A DNA stretch of 64,000 nucleotides from Calditrichota bacterium. GTDB taxonomy: Bacteria > Zhuqueibacterota > Zhuqueibacteria > Zhuqueibacterales > Geothermadaptataceae. Positions 38,415 to 46,776 of this stretch are shown one piece after another. The stretch is from contig QQUE01000019.1 in assembly GCA_008501765.1 (NCBI GenBank), forward strand, positions 21,785 through 85,784, given 5' to 3'. The position numbers and the translations under genes were made by a program. Positions within the stretch are counted from its first letter, which is position 1. Each line of letters starts with the position of its first letter. The notes beneath the pieces were generated by a model, which was given only the letters and a program-made list of their open reading frames with translations, did no database searches and was not told the origin of the DNA.

Positions 38415-39272
38415 CTACAGATATCCCCACACCAGACTTTCAGCCTGCCCCAAATAACTGCTGCCAAATAAATTGAGATGATTTAAAACGTGATAGAGTT
38501 TGTAAATATTAATGCGTTCCTGCCAGCCGTGGGGCAGGGGATAGGTTTCGTTGTAGGCGCTGTAAAATTGCGGCTGGAAACCGCCGAACAAACGTGTCAT
38601 CGCCAAATCGGTTTCGCGGTGACCGTAATAAACAGCGGGATCGATGAGCACAGGCTCGCCATTTTCAGCGATCATAAAATTGCCACCCCATAAATCACCG
38701 TGCAGCAGGCAGGGGGGCTCTTCGCTACCCTGCAAAATACCCTCGATTTTGTTCTCCAACTGTGAAAAACCACGGCTTAATCGCTGCGAAAGTACCCCTT
38801 TTTGTTCTGCCAATTTAATTTGAAATAACAACCTTTTGTTGAAATAGAAAGCTGTCCAATTGCTTGTTTCCGTGCCGTCCGGTTTGTTTGATTGCGCTGT
38901 GGCACCGATATAATTGTCTTCGTAAAATCCAAACTTCTCGTTTGTAAACCTGTGCATCTGTGCGAATTGACGGCCAAAATTTTCAAAGAAATTCGATCCT
39001 GCACGGCCGGTGGCAATAAATTCTAAAATGATAAAATCGGACTCGACATGGAGCACTCGCGGAATGCGAATCGCCTGCGCTTTTGCCAATTCCCGCAGCC
39101 CGTTGGCCTCTTTTTCGAACACTGCCTGTCCGGCCACGCCTGATTTTACAAAGAGTTCCCGGCCGGATTGCAGCACCAGTTTTTCTGCATGTGCAATGCA
39201 GCCACCACCCACTGACTGACTTTTTTTGACGGGCTCGCCAGCCCATTTTTCGATTTTCTGAAGGAGAGGCAT
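38415..39272 (-). CDS. Fructosamine kinase family protein (FN3K-like protein deglycation kinase)
   Basis: 285 residues with an aminoglycoside-kinase-like fold: SVGGGCIAHAEKLVLQSGRELFVKSG, FIILEFIATG, the catalytic LLHGDLWGGNFMI and the DPAVYYGHRETDLAMTRLFGGF block specific to the fructosamine-kinase family. Bacterial members phosphorylate ribulosamine or erythrulosamine groups on proteins, which makes the glycation adduct unstable. It starts 1 bp after the LMW phosphatase stop codon, so the two form an operon. The pairing fits a kinase-phosphatase route of protein deglycation. Confidence 0.92.
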   Translation of the reverse strand: MPLLQKIEKWAGEPVKKSQSVGGGCIAHAEKLVLQSGRELFVKSGVAGQAVFEKEANGLRELAKAQAIRIPRVLHVESDFIILEFIATGRAGSNFFENFGRQFAQMHRFTNEKFGFYEDNYIGATAQSNKPDGTETSNWTAFYFNKRLLFQIKLAEQKGVLSQRLSRGFSQLENKIEGILQGSEEPPCLLHGDLWGGNFMIAENGEPVLIDPAVYYGHRETDLAMTRLFGGFQPQFYSAYNETYPLPHGWQERINIYKLYHVLNHLNLFGSSYLGQAESLVWGYL

Positions 39273-39273
39273 C

Positions 39274-39747
39274 TTACATCTCTTTCATGATTTTTTTTAA
39301 CAGCCCGGCACAGGCATCTTGCAAAATATCTAAAACCAACTCAAAACCTGCATCGCCGCCGTAATAGGGATCAGGCACAGATTCTTCACGGCGATTTTGA
39401 CAAAAATCCGTCATTTTATAGAGCTTGTTGTCAAATCGGCCATTTTTGTCCAGCGCCCGTAAATCACGCATGTTGTCGTCGTCCATGCCGATGATGTAAT
39501 CGAACTTCTCGAAATCCGCTGCAGGCAACACCGCACGGGAAATGCTTGTGAGCTTGAAGCCCCGGCGGCGAGCATGTTTCTGCATGCGGCTGTCAGCCGG
39601 CTCCCCGGTATGATAGGCAATGGTGCCCGCCGAATCGCAGGAAATTTCATTTTCCAGCCCGGCTTTATTAACGAGACCGTTCATCACCGCCTCAGCGCTC
39701 GGCGAACGGCAGATATTGCCCATGCAAACAAAGAGTATTTTTATCAT
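39274..39747 (-). CDS. Low-molecular-weight protein-tyrosine-phosphatase family protein
   Basis: 157 residues, complete: P-loop [18 protein letters not shown] at the N-terminus, SAGTIAYHTGEPAD, and the DPYYGG acid loop near residue 125. It hydrolyses phosphotyrosine or, in the FN3K-linked context, possibly phosphoribulosamine adducts. The first 95 bases of this gene are duplicated at 45886-45981, about 6.2 kb away in the same orientation. Confidence 0.94.
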   Translation of the reverse strand: MIKILFVCMGNICRSPSAEAVMNGLVNKAGLENEISCDSAGTIAYHTGEPADSRMQKHARRRGFKLTSISRAVLPAADFEKFDYIIGMDDDNMRDLRALDKNGRFDNKLYKMTDFCQNRREESVPDPYYGGDAGFELVLDILQDACAGLLKKIMKEM

Positions 39748-39748
39748 A
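39653..39748. repeat. 96 bp direct repeat, left copy (5' end of LMW phosphatase gene)
   Basis: Identical to 45886-45981 except for one base (C at 39677 versus G at 45910). The two copies are in the same orientation and bracket the channel/nuclease operon. It covers the start codon and about the first 31 codons, including the active-site P-loop. Confidence 0.9.
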
Positions 39749-40121
39749 AATTCCGGGTAAATAATGTCATAAAATAATTAAAGGGAATTTTGCAATTGTA
39801 GCTTAGGAATGTGCATACTTGAAGGTTCAATCGAGTTTCAATAATCCTTTCAAAGTATAGATTCCAACAACATATATATTAAATGATAATATGGGTACTT
39901 TTTGCACAATTTTAAAAAAAACAACATCACTTATGAAAATTTAGTGGAATCGGATTGTCCATATTTTTAATCAAACAAAATAGAGATGTATAAAGATAAT
40001 CCTCATTTAAAATTATAGCACCCGTATTCAAATGGGCATTGTTGCTAATTTTCTGGTCAGACTATGGATGAAATAAAAGCTATCTGCAGCACTATGATTG
40101 TCTTTATCGTAGTTATTCCAC
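39749..40121. other. Spacer at the left edge of the channel-gene island
   Basis: Strongly AT-rich, no supported gene. It lies between the duplicated phosphatase 5' end and the NYN gene stop codon. No terminator hairpin with a clear U run is visible. Confidence 0.45.
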
Positions 40122-40739
40122 CTACCCATATAATTTATTTTCCGATACTTCTTCTAGTTCATGAAAATCTGCACTCATTTTTTCTAGCGGGATATGGCCA
40201 AATGCTTGATTTCTTAGTTTTGAATCATGAAAACCAGCTTGGATGACTTTTTTGCCGAAGTACTCCTGAACTCTTCGTATAGCAGGAATATAATCACCAT
40301 CATCGCTCATCAATATACAGGCATCATAATGGTCTAAAAATGCCCCCATAAGCATTTGGCAAATGATTTCCGCATCTACACCCTTTTCTTTGCCAAGTTG
40401 AAAAATTCCTTTTTTATCTTTTTTCGAGGGTGCCCTGTTTCCGTATCGTATAATGAATCCCAATTTTCTATCTAATGCTTGAAAGTGTTTCTTATTTAGC
40501 TTCTCTTGTTCAAATACCAGGAAATCACTTATTCCTACACAGAGAAAGGTACCTGTATGTTCCATTGCTTCAAATTCATTGTTAATGAATTTATTCTTAT
40601 AGTAGCTTAAAAAAAGACCGTTCAACTTGTCCCATATGGTAATATCTTTTTCTTTAATATTGTTTATCTTAGAATAAGAAATTGAAAAGTTATCATAATC
40701 AATAAAGATCGAAATTCGGGTGACCTTTTTTATCTCCAT
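40122..40739 (-). CDS. NYN-domain (LabA/DUF88, PIN-like) putative nuclease
   Basis: 205 residues starting at ATG 40739; a TTG 18 bp upstream is an alternative. The N-terminal ISIFIDYDNFSISYS has the first Asp pair. The centre GVDAEIICQMLMGAFLDHYDACILMSDDGDYIPAIRRVQEYFGKKV gives the other acidic metal ligands (D..E...D..SDDGD). This is the NYN layout, related to PIN nucleases and expected to cut RNA. It is the last gene of a leftward operon with three RCK/channel genes (53 bp gap). Confidence 0.85.
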   Translation of the reverse strand: MEIKKVTRISIFIDYDNFSISYSKINNIKEKDITIWDKLNGLFLSYYKNKFINNEFEAMEHTGTFLCVGISDFLVFEQEKLNKKHFQALDRKLGFIIRYGNRAPSKKDKKGIFQLGKEKGVDAEIICQMLMGAFLDHYDACILMSDDGDYIPAIRRVQEYFGKKVIQAGFHDSKLRNQAFGHIPLEKMSADFHELEEVSENKLYG

Positions 40740-40792
40740 AATGATTTCATCCCTCAATATGTTGCGTTGTTTACTCTAGTTCTCGATTATTT

Positions 40793-41647
40793 TTATTTTA
40801 ACTCCTTTTTCTTAAAATATTGTGCAATTTCAGGTTTTTCATATGAGATCAAAAATATTGAGTCTCCTTGTTTAAATTGATGATTCTTGGAAAAATTTCC
40901 ATTTGATGAGCTTCTTGGGTTGATCGTCACTTTAATTTCCTGGATCGTTCTGCCGGTATGATTGAGTATTTTTTGATTGTTTTTTCTTTTCTCATGGGCG
41001 GATGCAAATCCAATGAGTATAATATCCTTTTCATCAATTGCAATAATGGCAGCTTCGATTTCTCGATAGGTTTTGCCTATGAAAAATTCTGGAATTTCTT
41101 CTTGATAGATCTCATTAGTATCTGCGGATTGTGTTAGTAAATCCATGTATACTTGTGAAAGTCCTGGCGTTAAAGCAGATTGCGCTAAGAGTTTTTCTGC
41201 AAGTTGCTCCAGACAGATGATCTCATTAGCATGTGTATACTGAAAATACATCTCACTTTTTGAACTTAATAATTCAACGATAACATGAACATTAGGGTTT
41301 ATTGCATCAATGGCAAGAACGATTAATATGGCTTTGGAATCGGCTTTTTCTAAACTTTCCTCATCAGCGAGAACGATAACCGTTCGGGCATTTTTTACGT
41401 CAGCCCTTTCCAATATTTCCTTATCAGCCGGGTCACCACCTATAATCAGCAATCCTCGATATGCAGGATCTGCTGTCTTCGGTATTTTCTCCGGCTTTTC
41501 GGTGATAACAATAATCGGATTTTTATTTTTAACACTAATATCGTGAAGCTGTCGTACAATAATGTCGGCTTTATTTGACCAGTTGCAGATAATTACATGG
41601 CCATTAATACCAAAATCTCCGGAAGTATTTAATTTGCTCTTTTCCAT
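40793..41647 (-). CDS. Pore-less RCK/TrkA-N-like protein (CASTOR/POLLUX-like cytosolic subunit)
   Basis: 284 residues with no membrane helix. The nucleotide-binding half starts GHVIICNWSNKADIIVRQL, where the usual GxGxxG is replaced by CNWSNKA. It continues LLIIGGDPADKEILERADVKNARTVIVLADEESLEKADSKAILIVLAI. The second half has ICLEQLAEKLLAQSALTPGLSQVYMDLLT and IPEFFIGKTYREIEAAI, matching blocks in the two pore-containing neighbours. It probably assembles with them as a gating-ring subunit. GGGAG precedes the ATG at good spacing; the gap to the upstream gene is 18 bp. Confidence 0.8.
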   Translation of the reverse strand: MEKSKLNTSGDFGINGHVIICNWSNKADIIVRQLHDISVKNKNPIIVITEKPEKIPKTADPAYRGLLIIGGDPADKEILERADVKNARTVIVLADEESLEKADSKAILIVLAIDAINPNVHVIVELLSSKSEMYFQYTHANEIICLEQLAEKLLAQSALTPGLSQVYMDLLTQSADTNEIYQEEIPEFFIGKTYREIEAAIIAIDEKDIILIGFASAHEKRKNNQKILNHTGRTIQEIKVTINPRSSSNGNFSKNHQFKQGDSIFLISYEKPEIAQYFKKKELK

Positions 41648-41665
41648 AACTAGACTCCCATGTAT

Positions 41666-43024
41666 TTATAGATGGTTTAGAATTTTTCTAAAGTCGTACT
41701 CCTGCCGTGCGAGATAAATCAGTTTATCTTTTTTATTAAGAATTGTATCGTCGTAATAGTATAGCTTGGCGGGTTCTAGAGAAGAACTTGTATTTTTATC
41801 CGGAATATTCCTTTTGCTCGGTGGATTTATTTGTATATAATGATTGGAATTTCTGATAGTCAATTTAAACTTTTCTTTCTCATGCATGTCTAAATATTTT
41901 GCGAATCCAATTATTGTCACATCCCATTTACTCAATTCAGTACGAAAAATTGTTGCAATCTCAGAAAAAGATTTCCCGATGAAAATTTCGGCTAACGGTA
42001 TTGTACTGAAGCGGATTCGTGTCGATTCAGAATCGTCAGAATCCATGCCCAACATGCTCGAAAAAACATTTGCCATACCTGGTTGAAGCGCAGATTGCGA
42101 GATAAGTTTTAGACTAAATTCAGAAACACAGACCCAATCGTTTATTTTCGTTCGCTTGAAATGATTCATACTTTGGATATCAACAATTTCAACGACTGTA
42201 TGCACACTTTCATCGAAAGCTTCAATGGCGAGGGCAGTATTTATCGACATAGCGTTAGACCATTTTTTGTCTTTCATGTCTTTTGAAATGATAATCACTC
42301 TACAATCTCTTTTGCCAATAGCTTTCTCCAAAATAGACCTGTCAGCAGGATCACCACTCACGTACCAAATGTCATCGGATTGGCTATAGTGCTTTCTCTT
42401 AAACTGGTGTGCGTTGTTGTCAATAATAATGATTTCTCTGTCGCTGGAGAGACTATTATTTCTCAGGTTTTCGATGATGTTGTATATTCTTTCGTTACAC
42501 CCACAAACAATAATGGGTTTGTCAAACTGGAAGTTTTCCGGTTTTTCAGAAAATAATTCTGCTTTTTGCAAAACATGAACAAACATCGATATGATTTGAC
42601 CTGTAAACAAGCCCACAACAACAAGGCCCATAATAAGCATCAGTATCGATATCAATTGGCTAACAAAATGAAGTGGTATATCTTCAGGAATGTCGAAACC
42701 ACTCACAAGCTCTATAATCACAACCCAGAAATATTTTACATAATCTTGCAAGGAGTCATGCGATCCCGCGGTGAAAAACCACTGGCTGGCAATTGTAAGA
42801 AGTGAGCCTAATAGCCAGACAAAAAATAAAAATACAAATAGTTTGCGAACATTATTCAGTTGAGTTTTTAATTTGTATTTTTGTAAAAAACTGAACCATT
42901 TCTTTTTTATTTTATATCTTATATCCATATGAAGACTGTTTTCATTAATCGTGTAAAATAAATCCGATTTGAATTGTGCCTGCAAGAGATATTCACAACC
43001 AATCTTGCCATGATCGAAACCCAA
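41666..43024 (-). CDS. Two-TM channel with RCK domains and non-canonical filter
   Basis: 452 residues. TM1 is about FVFLFFVWLLGSLLTIASQWFF, then a pore helix (LQDYVKYFWVVIIELVSGFDIPEDIP), then TM2 (LISILMLIMGLVVVGLFTGQIISMF). SGFD stands where K+ channels have TVGYGD. The C-terminal part begins PIIVCGCNERIYNIIENL and includes WYVSGDPADRSILEKAIGKRDCRVIIISKD, VCVSEFSLKLISQSALQPGMANVFSSMLG and FIGKSFSEIATIF. The listed TTG start lies 3 bp after the previous gene's stop; ATG at 42928 is a possible later start. Overall the layout is like CASTOR/POLLUX channels. Ion selectivity is unknown. Confidence 0.75.
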   Translation of the reverse strand: MGFDHGKIGCEYLLQAQFKSDLFYTINENSLHMDIRYKIKKKWFSFLQKYKLKTQLNNVRKLFVFLFFVWLLGSLLTIASQWFFTAGSHDSLQDYVKYFWVVIIELVSGFDIPEDIPLHFVSQLISILMLIMGLVVVGLFTGQIISMFVHVLQKAELFSEKPENFQFDKPIIVCGCNERIYNIIENLRNNSLSSDREIIIIDNNAHQFKRKHYSQSDDIWYVSGDPADRSILEKAIGKRDCRVIIISKDMKDKKWSNAMSINTALAIEAFDESVHTVVEIVDIQSMNHFKRTKINDWVCVSEFSLKLISQSALQPGMANVFSSMLGMDSDDSESTRIRFSTIPLAEIFIGKSFSEIATIFRTELSKWDVTIIGFAKYLDMHEKEKFKLTIRNSNHYIQINPPSKRNIPDKNTSSSLEPAKLYYYDDTILNKKDKLIYLARQEYDFRKILNHL

Positions 43025-43027
43025 CTT

Positions 43028-45349
43028 TCATTGGCTCGATTTTTTAATTTTTTCCAGCGCGTTATCGATGACTTTTTCATACTGAGCTAAAACTATCAAA
43101 ATATCGCCTGGATGTGTTCGATAGTTCATTTCTACTTCGAGGATAGGATTCGTAATGACAGCACGAGTTAAATGATACTTTTCTTGTAATGCTGCAATTG
43201 CGTTTTTATCTCGACGATTTTCAAGGCTGATGGATAATAGCAAGATTTTGTATTTTCTCAATTTAAGTAGCAATTCATCAAAAGTGTGGTTGTTTAGGCT
43301 GCTGTTTTGATCGATTGGTATCGAATATATATCATTAAATTCATTGAAAGTTAAAATCTCGGTGACGAACTTTGATACCCCAGGATTCAGTACTGATTCC
43401 ACAAATATTTTTGCTTTTATATCACCGAGTGAAATAATTTCATCAACTTGTGCATCATGGGCGATTTGGTTATTTGTTGGATCTTGAATTTCTGCAATTG
43501 TATAGATATTGTTTCGATTATTACGAATTCCCCCTTTCTCCAGCTCAGAACTATATTTTTCAATAGTCAGAATTTTTAGTATTGTCTTCGCGTCCGAATC
43601 AGATGAATCTTCATCCGCCACGATTATTGCGATTTCCGCATCTTTCAAATTTGCCTTTCTTAAATCATCTTTATTTGTGGCCTGGCCTTTGACATAACTG
43701 ATCATATCCGCATCCAAATCGTATTTTTCTATAGGCATATCTTCTTTCAGATCAGCTAATATCAAAATTTTTCTTTTATGAAGTATGTTTTCATGGAGTA
43801 AATTTTTAATTAGAAAAGGTACATTGCTATTCCATCCACAAAGGATGATATGGTTTTTAATCAATTTTGTTTTCATTCCTTTTGCCTCTAAAATGCGTTT
43901 TTTTATGTGATCTGAAGTGATAAATCCCAGTATAGTCAAAAAACCACCGAGCCCAATCAAGGGAATAAGGGTTACGAAAAATTTTCCAAGTGGACTCTGG
44001 GGAAAAAGGTTGTCGCTATAACCGCTCCCTCCAAATACAAACATCCAAAGAAGGTTTCGAATGAATGATCGATTGTCAAAGTTGCTGATGGCATTATTCT
44101 TAATTGCCCAGTCGTGCTCTAAATGTTGGACATAGATGATATCCGATAAATAAGCTGTTGCCATAATAAACAATATCAATAGATATTTATGACGTAATAT
44201 TTTGAGATTTATATTTTTAATAAACTTCAGAAATCGAGAATGTGTGCTGATAAAGTTTAAACTTTTTCTGTTTGAGGAGAACAAGATGATATTTAGGACA
44301 AATATTACCAAGACAAGAAGTAAAATAGTGAACAATAACAACCAGAGATACAACAGGTACGCCTGGGATTCCATGATCCCTATTTCTATATAATAGTTTT
44401 CTGCACCTTCATGCCATGATTTTAATGGCATCGATAGAATAATATTCTCTCTTTTGACAGCAATATCGCGTGCAGGAAATTGCAACTTGCCATAGTTGTT
44501 GTAAAGTAATTTTGTTAATCGATATATGGCAGGTAAAGTTAGCTCTTTTTTACAAATCAAGATCGATTTCACCGCAACCGTTCTGATTTCATTGCTCAAA
44601 ATACTTGTGCGATATTCGGTAAAATAAGGATAGGTTTTTGTTATGCTTTGAATTAAGCTTGCGCTTAGGGGGATGATGAAAATCGAGCCAGCCTCAATTT
44701 CCCGGTTGATTGATTCAGGTATATTGTTGATAAAAGCAGCTTGTATATCGTTTTGCTGCAGCATTCCCAAAACATCTGTAGGTTTTGCGTTGGTTTTTAA
44801 AACCAGGTCCCATAGCTTTGCGGAATTCAAAATGATCTTTGAGTCGGTGAATAACCCGCTGCCAAGTGGTCCAATATTTACCTTCGAGTTCGCCAATTGG
44901 TTTATATTGTTGATTGTTGAGTTATTTGAAATTAGAAATACCGGCTCTGAATAAAACGTCATGATACAAGTTAAATCAAGAATCTTTTCATTAAACGGGT
45001 AGAGCCCGTTCTCTGCTAAAAATGCGATATCATTTTGAACAATCGCAATATCCAGCTCACCTTTCTTTAATTTTAGAATGTTATCCACTGACCCTTGTGT
45101 AGAAATCATTTCAAGATTGATGTCTTTGGTCTGATCGCATATGGATTTAATGCTTATCCCGAGATTATAATAATTTCCACCCTCGGTTGCTGTACCTAAA
45201 ATAAGCTTGTTTGGGTCACTATTGTTATATGGAATCCAGGACAGGAGGAAAAATCCCAGTACCAGACAACAAAATGCCTTCAATATTCCTTGCAGTGCTT
45301 TGCTGAAAAAGTATCTTTTTTTTAGGGAAAGGATGTGAAACCCGGCCAC
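43028..45349 (-). CDS. TAXI-type solute-binding domain fused to two-TM pore and RCK domains
   Basis: 773 residues, GTG start with GGGATC upstream. After an N-terminal anchor helix comes a TAXI-family periplasmic binding domain (about 48-330): ILGTATEGGNYYNLGISI, STQGSVDNILKLKKGELDIAIVQND. TM helices follow at about 335-362 and 392-410. The pore loop is LLWMFVFGGSGYSDNLFP (GSGYSD in place of TVGYGD), then a helix LIGLGGFLTILGFIT. RCK-like domains follow from HIILCGWNSNVPFLIKNL. It reads as a ligand-gated channel in which the extracytoplasmic sensor controls the pore and the cytosolic ring adds a second input. First gene of the island operon. Confidence 0.8.
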   Translation of the reverse strand: MAGFHILSLKKRYFFSKALQGILKAFCCLVLGFFLLSWIPYNNSDPNKLILGTATEGGNYYNLGISIKSICDQTKDINLEMISTQGSVDNILKLKKGELDIAIVQNDIAFLAENGLYPFNEKILDLTCIMTFYSEPVFLISNNSTINNINQLANSKVNIGPLGSGLFTDSKIILNSAKLWDLVLKTNAKPTDVLGMLQQNDIQAAFINNIPESINREIEAGSIFIIPLSASLIQSITKTYPYFTEYRTSILSNEIRTVAVKSILICKKELTLPAIYRLTKLLYNNYGKLQFPARDIAVKRENIILSMPLKSWHEGAENYYIEIGIMESQAYLLYLWLLLFTILLLVLVIFVLNIILFSSNRKSLNFISTHSRFLKFIKNINLKILRHKYLLILFIMATAYLSDIIYVQHLEHDWAIKNNAISNFDNRSFIRNLLWMFVFGGSGYSDNLFPQSPLGKFFVTLIPLIGLGGFLTILGFITSDHIKKRILEAKGMKTKLIKNHIILCGWNSNVPFLIKNLLHENILHKRKILILADLKEDMPIEKYDLDADMISYVKGQATNKDDLRKANLKDAEIAIIVADEDSSDSDAKTILKILTIEKYSSELEKGGIRNNRNNIYTIAEIQDPTNNQIAHDAQVDEIISLGDIKAKIFVESVLNPGVSKFVTEILTFNEFNDIYSIPIDQNSSLNNHTFDELLLKLRKYKILLLSISLENRRDKNAIAALQEKYHLTRAVITNPILEVEMNYRTHPGDILIVLAQYEKVIDNALEKIKKSSQ

Positions 45350-45705
45350 TATAGATCCCGCTAATTAGAATATATTTTAGGAGTTCTTTTCACTTCGTAT
45401 ACACTGCCCCTGTTGCTTGTTTCTTTGGCGACCGGTGGATTGTGTTTAAGCGCAGGAAAGGATTCGAACAGATCAATATTATCTTATTGACTAAACACGA
45501 TAAATTATCCACCGGTTTTATAATATATATTGAAGGTAATAATAAAAATATATTATTTCAAGAAATATTAAATCACCCCCAAAGGGTTTATGCCACAGCC
45601 CAACTAAGGAGTCGGTTAGAATTGTAAGATAAATCTCTTATCGTAGTAGCGTCATCTTTCTCTGCAAGAGCCTGTCTCCTAGCACCAACATATACACATT
45701 AATAA
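45350..45705. other. Promoter-side spacer of the channel operon
   Basis: AT-rich, holds the upstream region of the TAXI-channel gene. A 61-codon plus-strand frame (45442-45627) has no ribosome-binding site and is not supported. No palindrome typical of an operator is seen. Confidence 0.45.
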
Positions 45706-45866
45706 CGTGAGTTCGATGTAAGCTGTAACTTTCTTTACCAAGCATAATTATAATAGAGCGAAGGCGTCTCGCCGAGCGTTTCGTGGGTTATCCTCGGCGG
45801 GACGCCTTCGGACTATATCCTATAATTAATTCGATTTGTCCCATTTCTTTTTATATCAAACTCGCG
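45706..45866. mobile_element. MITE-like element, copy B (161 bp, inverted relative to A and C)
   Basis: Ends CGTGAGTTCGATGTAA and, read inward from the right, CGCGAGTTTGATATAA. The internal palindrome GAAGGCGTCTCGCCGAG/CTCGGCGGGACGCCTTC is present. It lies 19 bp from the phosphatase gene fragment at 45886, at the right edge of the channel island. Confidence 0.85.
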
Positions 45867-45885
45867 TTAAATACTACTGGGTATG

Positions 45886-45981
45886 TCCAGCCCGGCTTTA
45901 TTAACGAGAGCGTTCATCACCGCCTCAGCGCTCGGCGAACGGCAGATATTGCCCATGCAAACAAAGAGTATTTTTATCATA
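45886..45981 (-). pseudogene. Duplicated 5' fragment of the LMW phosphatase gene
   Basis: A 96-base match (one mismatch) to the start of the intact gene at 39274-39747, oriented the same way. It carries the start codon and P-loop but loses homology after about codon 31. It cannot encode a working enzyme. The near-identity indicates a recent event, or one maintained by recombination. Confidence 0.9.
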
Positions 45982-46050
45982 TTTTTAGCTGTTTATCTAT
46001 AATTGATTGAATGTTATTTGACATGTCCGTTTTTGCAGCCGAATCTGTCT

Positions 46051-46489
46051 AATGTTTTGTCAAATCTAAACCTGTGAATGGCTATTTGTGTTGAAAATAT
46101 TTATTGATTGTGACCTTAGCTCCGCTATGCTTAATCTAATTGCAAAATTTTTAATGTGTTGTGCATTTTCTTTTTGCTTCGCCGGCCGTTGGCTTTGCTT
46201 GATCAAAAAAGAAACAAAAAAATCAAGGCTGACGAAAAATTGGCTAAACTTTTTGAGAATTTCCTTAATCATTTTAAACTCGCTGCGCTCAAACAAAAAA
46301 TGATTCTTAACGGAAATTCTCAAAAAGTTCTTAACGCCATTTTTCGAAGGCCGTTTAAGAAAAAGACCGCGGAGCTAAAGGCCTAATCAAAATATTTATT
46401 ACACAGTGCCTTTAATCGAATTCGGTGCGCTCGGAGTGCAATCCCTTCATGGATTGCTGTGCATTGTATAAAGGCAATGCACTCCAAAT
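46051..46489. repeat. Inverted dispersed copy of part of the 390 bp repeat, split by a MITE
   Basis: Outside the insertion at 46106-46388, this stretch is the reverse complement of the part of the 22171-23460 unit that runs from GGAGTGC..GCAATGC, through the ATCCATGAAGGGATTGC and CTGCGTAATAAATATTTTCAACAC segments, to TTGACAAAACA. It shows the unit is a dispersed as well as a tandem repeat. The following 46490-46776 has no supported gene. Confidence 0.8.
46106..46388. mobile_element. 283 bp MITE-like insertion with 12 bp target duplication
   Basis: AAAATATTTATT occurs at both 46094-46105 and 46389-46400, while the undisturbed 390-bp repeat units have it only once. The terminal inverted repeats are GATTGTGACCTTAGCTCCGC and (right end, inward) GATTAGGCCTTTAGCTCCGC, 16 of 20 identical. 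The interior has a long stem around 46245-46328 (CTTTTTGAGAATTTCC / GGAAATTCTCAAAAAG). No transposase is encoded. Confidence 0.85.
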
Positions 46490-46776
46490 CTACAAATTAA
46501 GACCTGACAAACCACTCGAGTTTTGGGAAGGATTTGCTCTTCCAAACATACTGAAATTAAAAACAATTGATTATATTCGTAAGGTTTGAATTTAGGCATC
46601 AGAAATCCTGTATAAGATGCATTGTTGCGATAGGAAAAGATGGTAATTTTATCGCAGAATTTCCAATGCTTTCAGACCTTTTTCGACATTCTCGACAGGG
46701 TTAGGTTCGCTTCAGTCCTGTTTAATCTGCACAAGTAGTATTAGCAACTCTTAAAAATAAATACAAATAGTGCCAA

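Noticed and set aside
43028..45349. Reading the TAXI domain as part of a TRAP transporter
   Set aside because: The domain is in one frame with a pore and RCK domains, and no TRAP permease gene is present in the window.
45442..45627. 61-codon plus-strand frame upstream of the TAXI-channel gene
   Set aside because: It has no ribosome-binding site or recognisable domain and is in an AT-rich spacer where such frames arise by chance.
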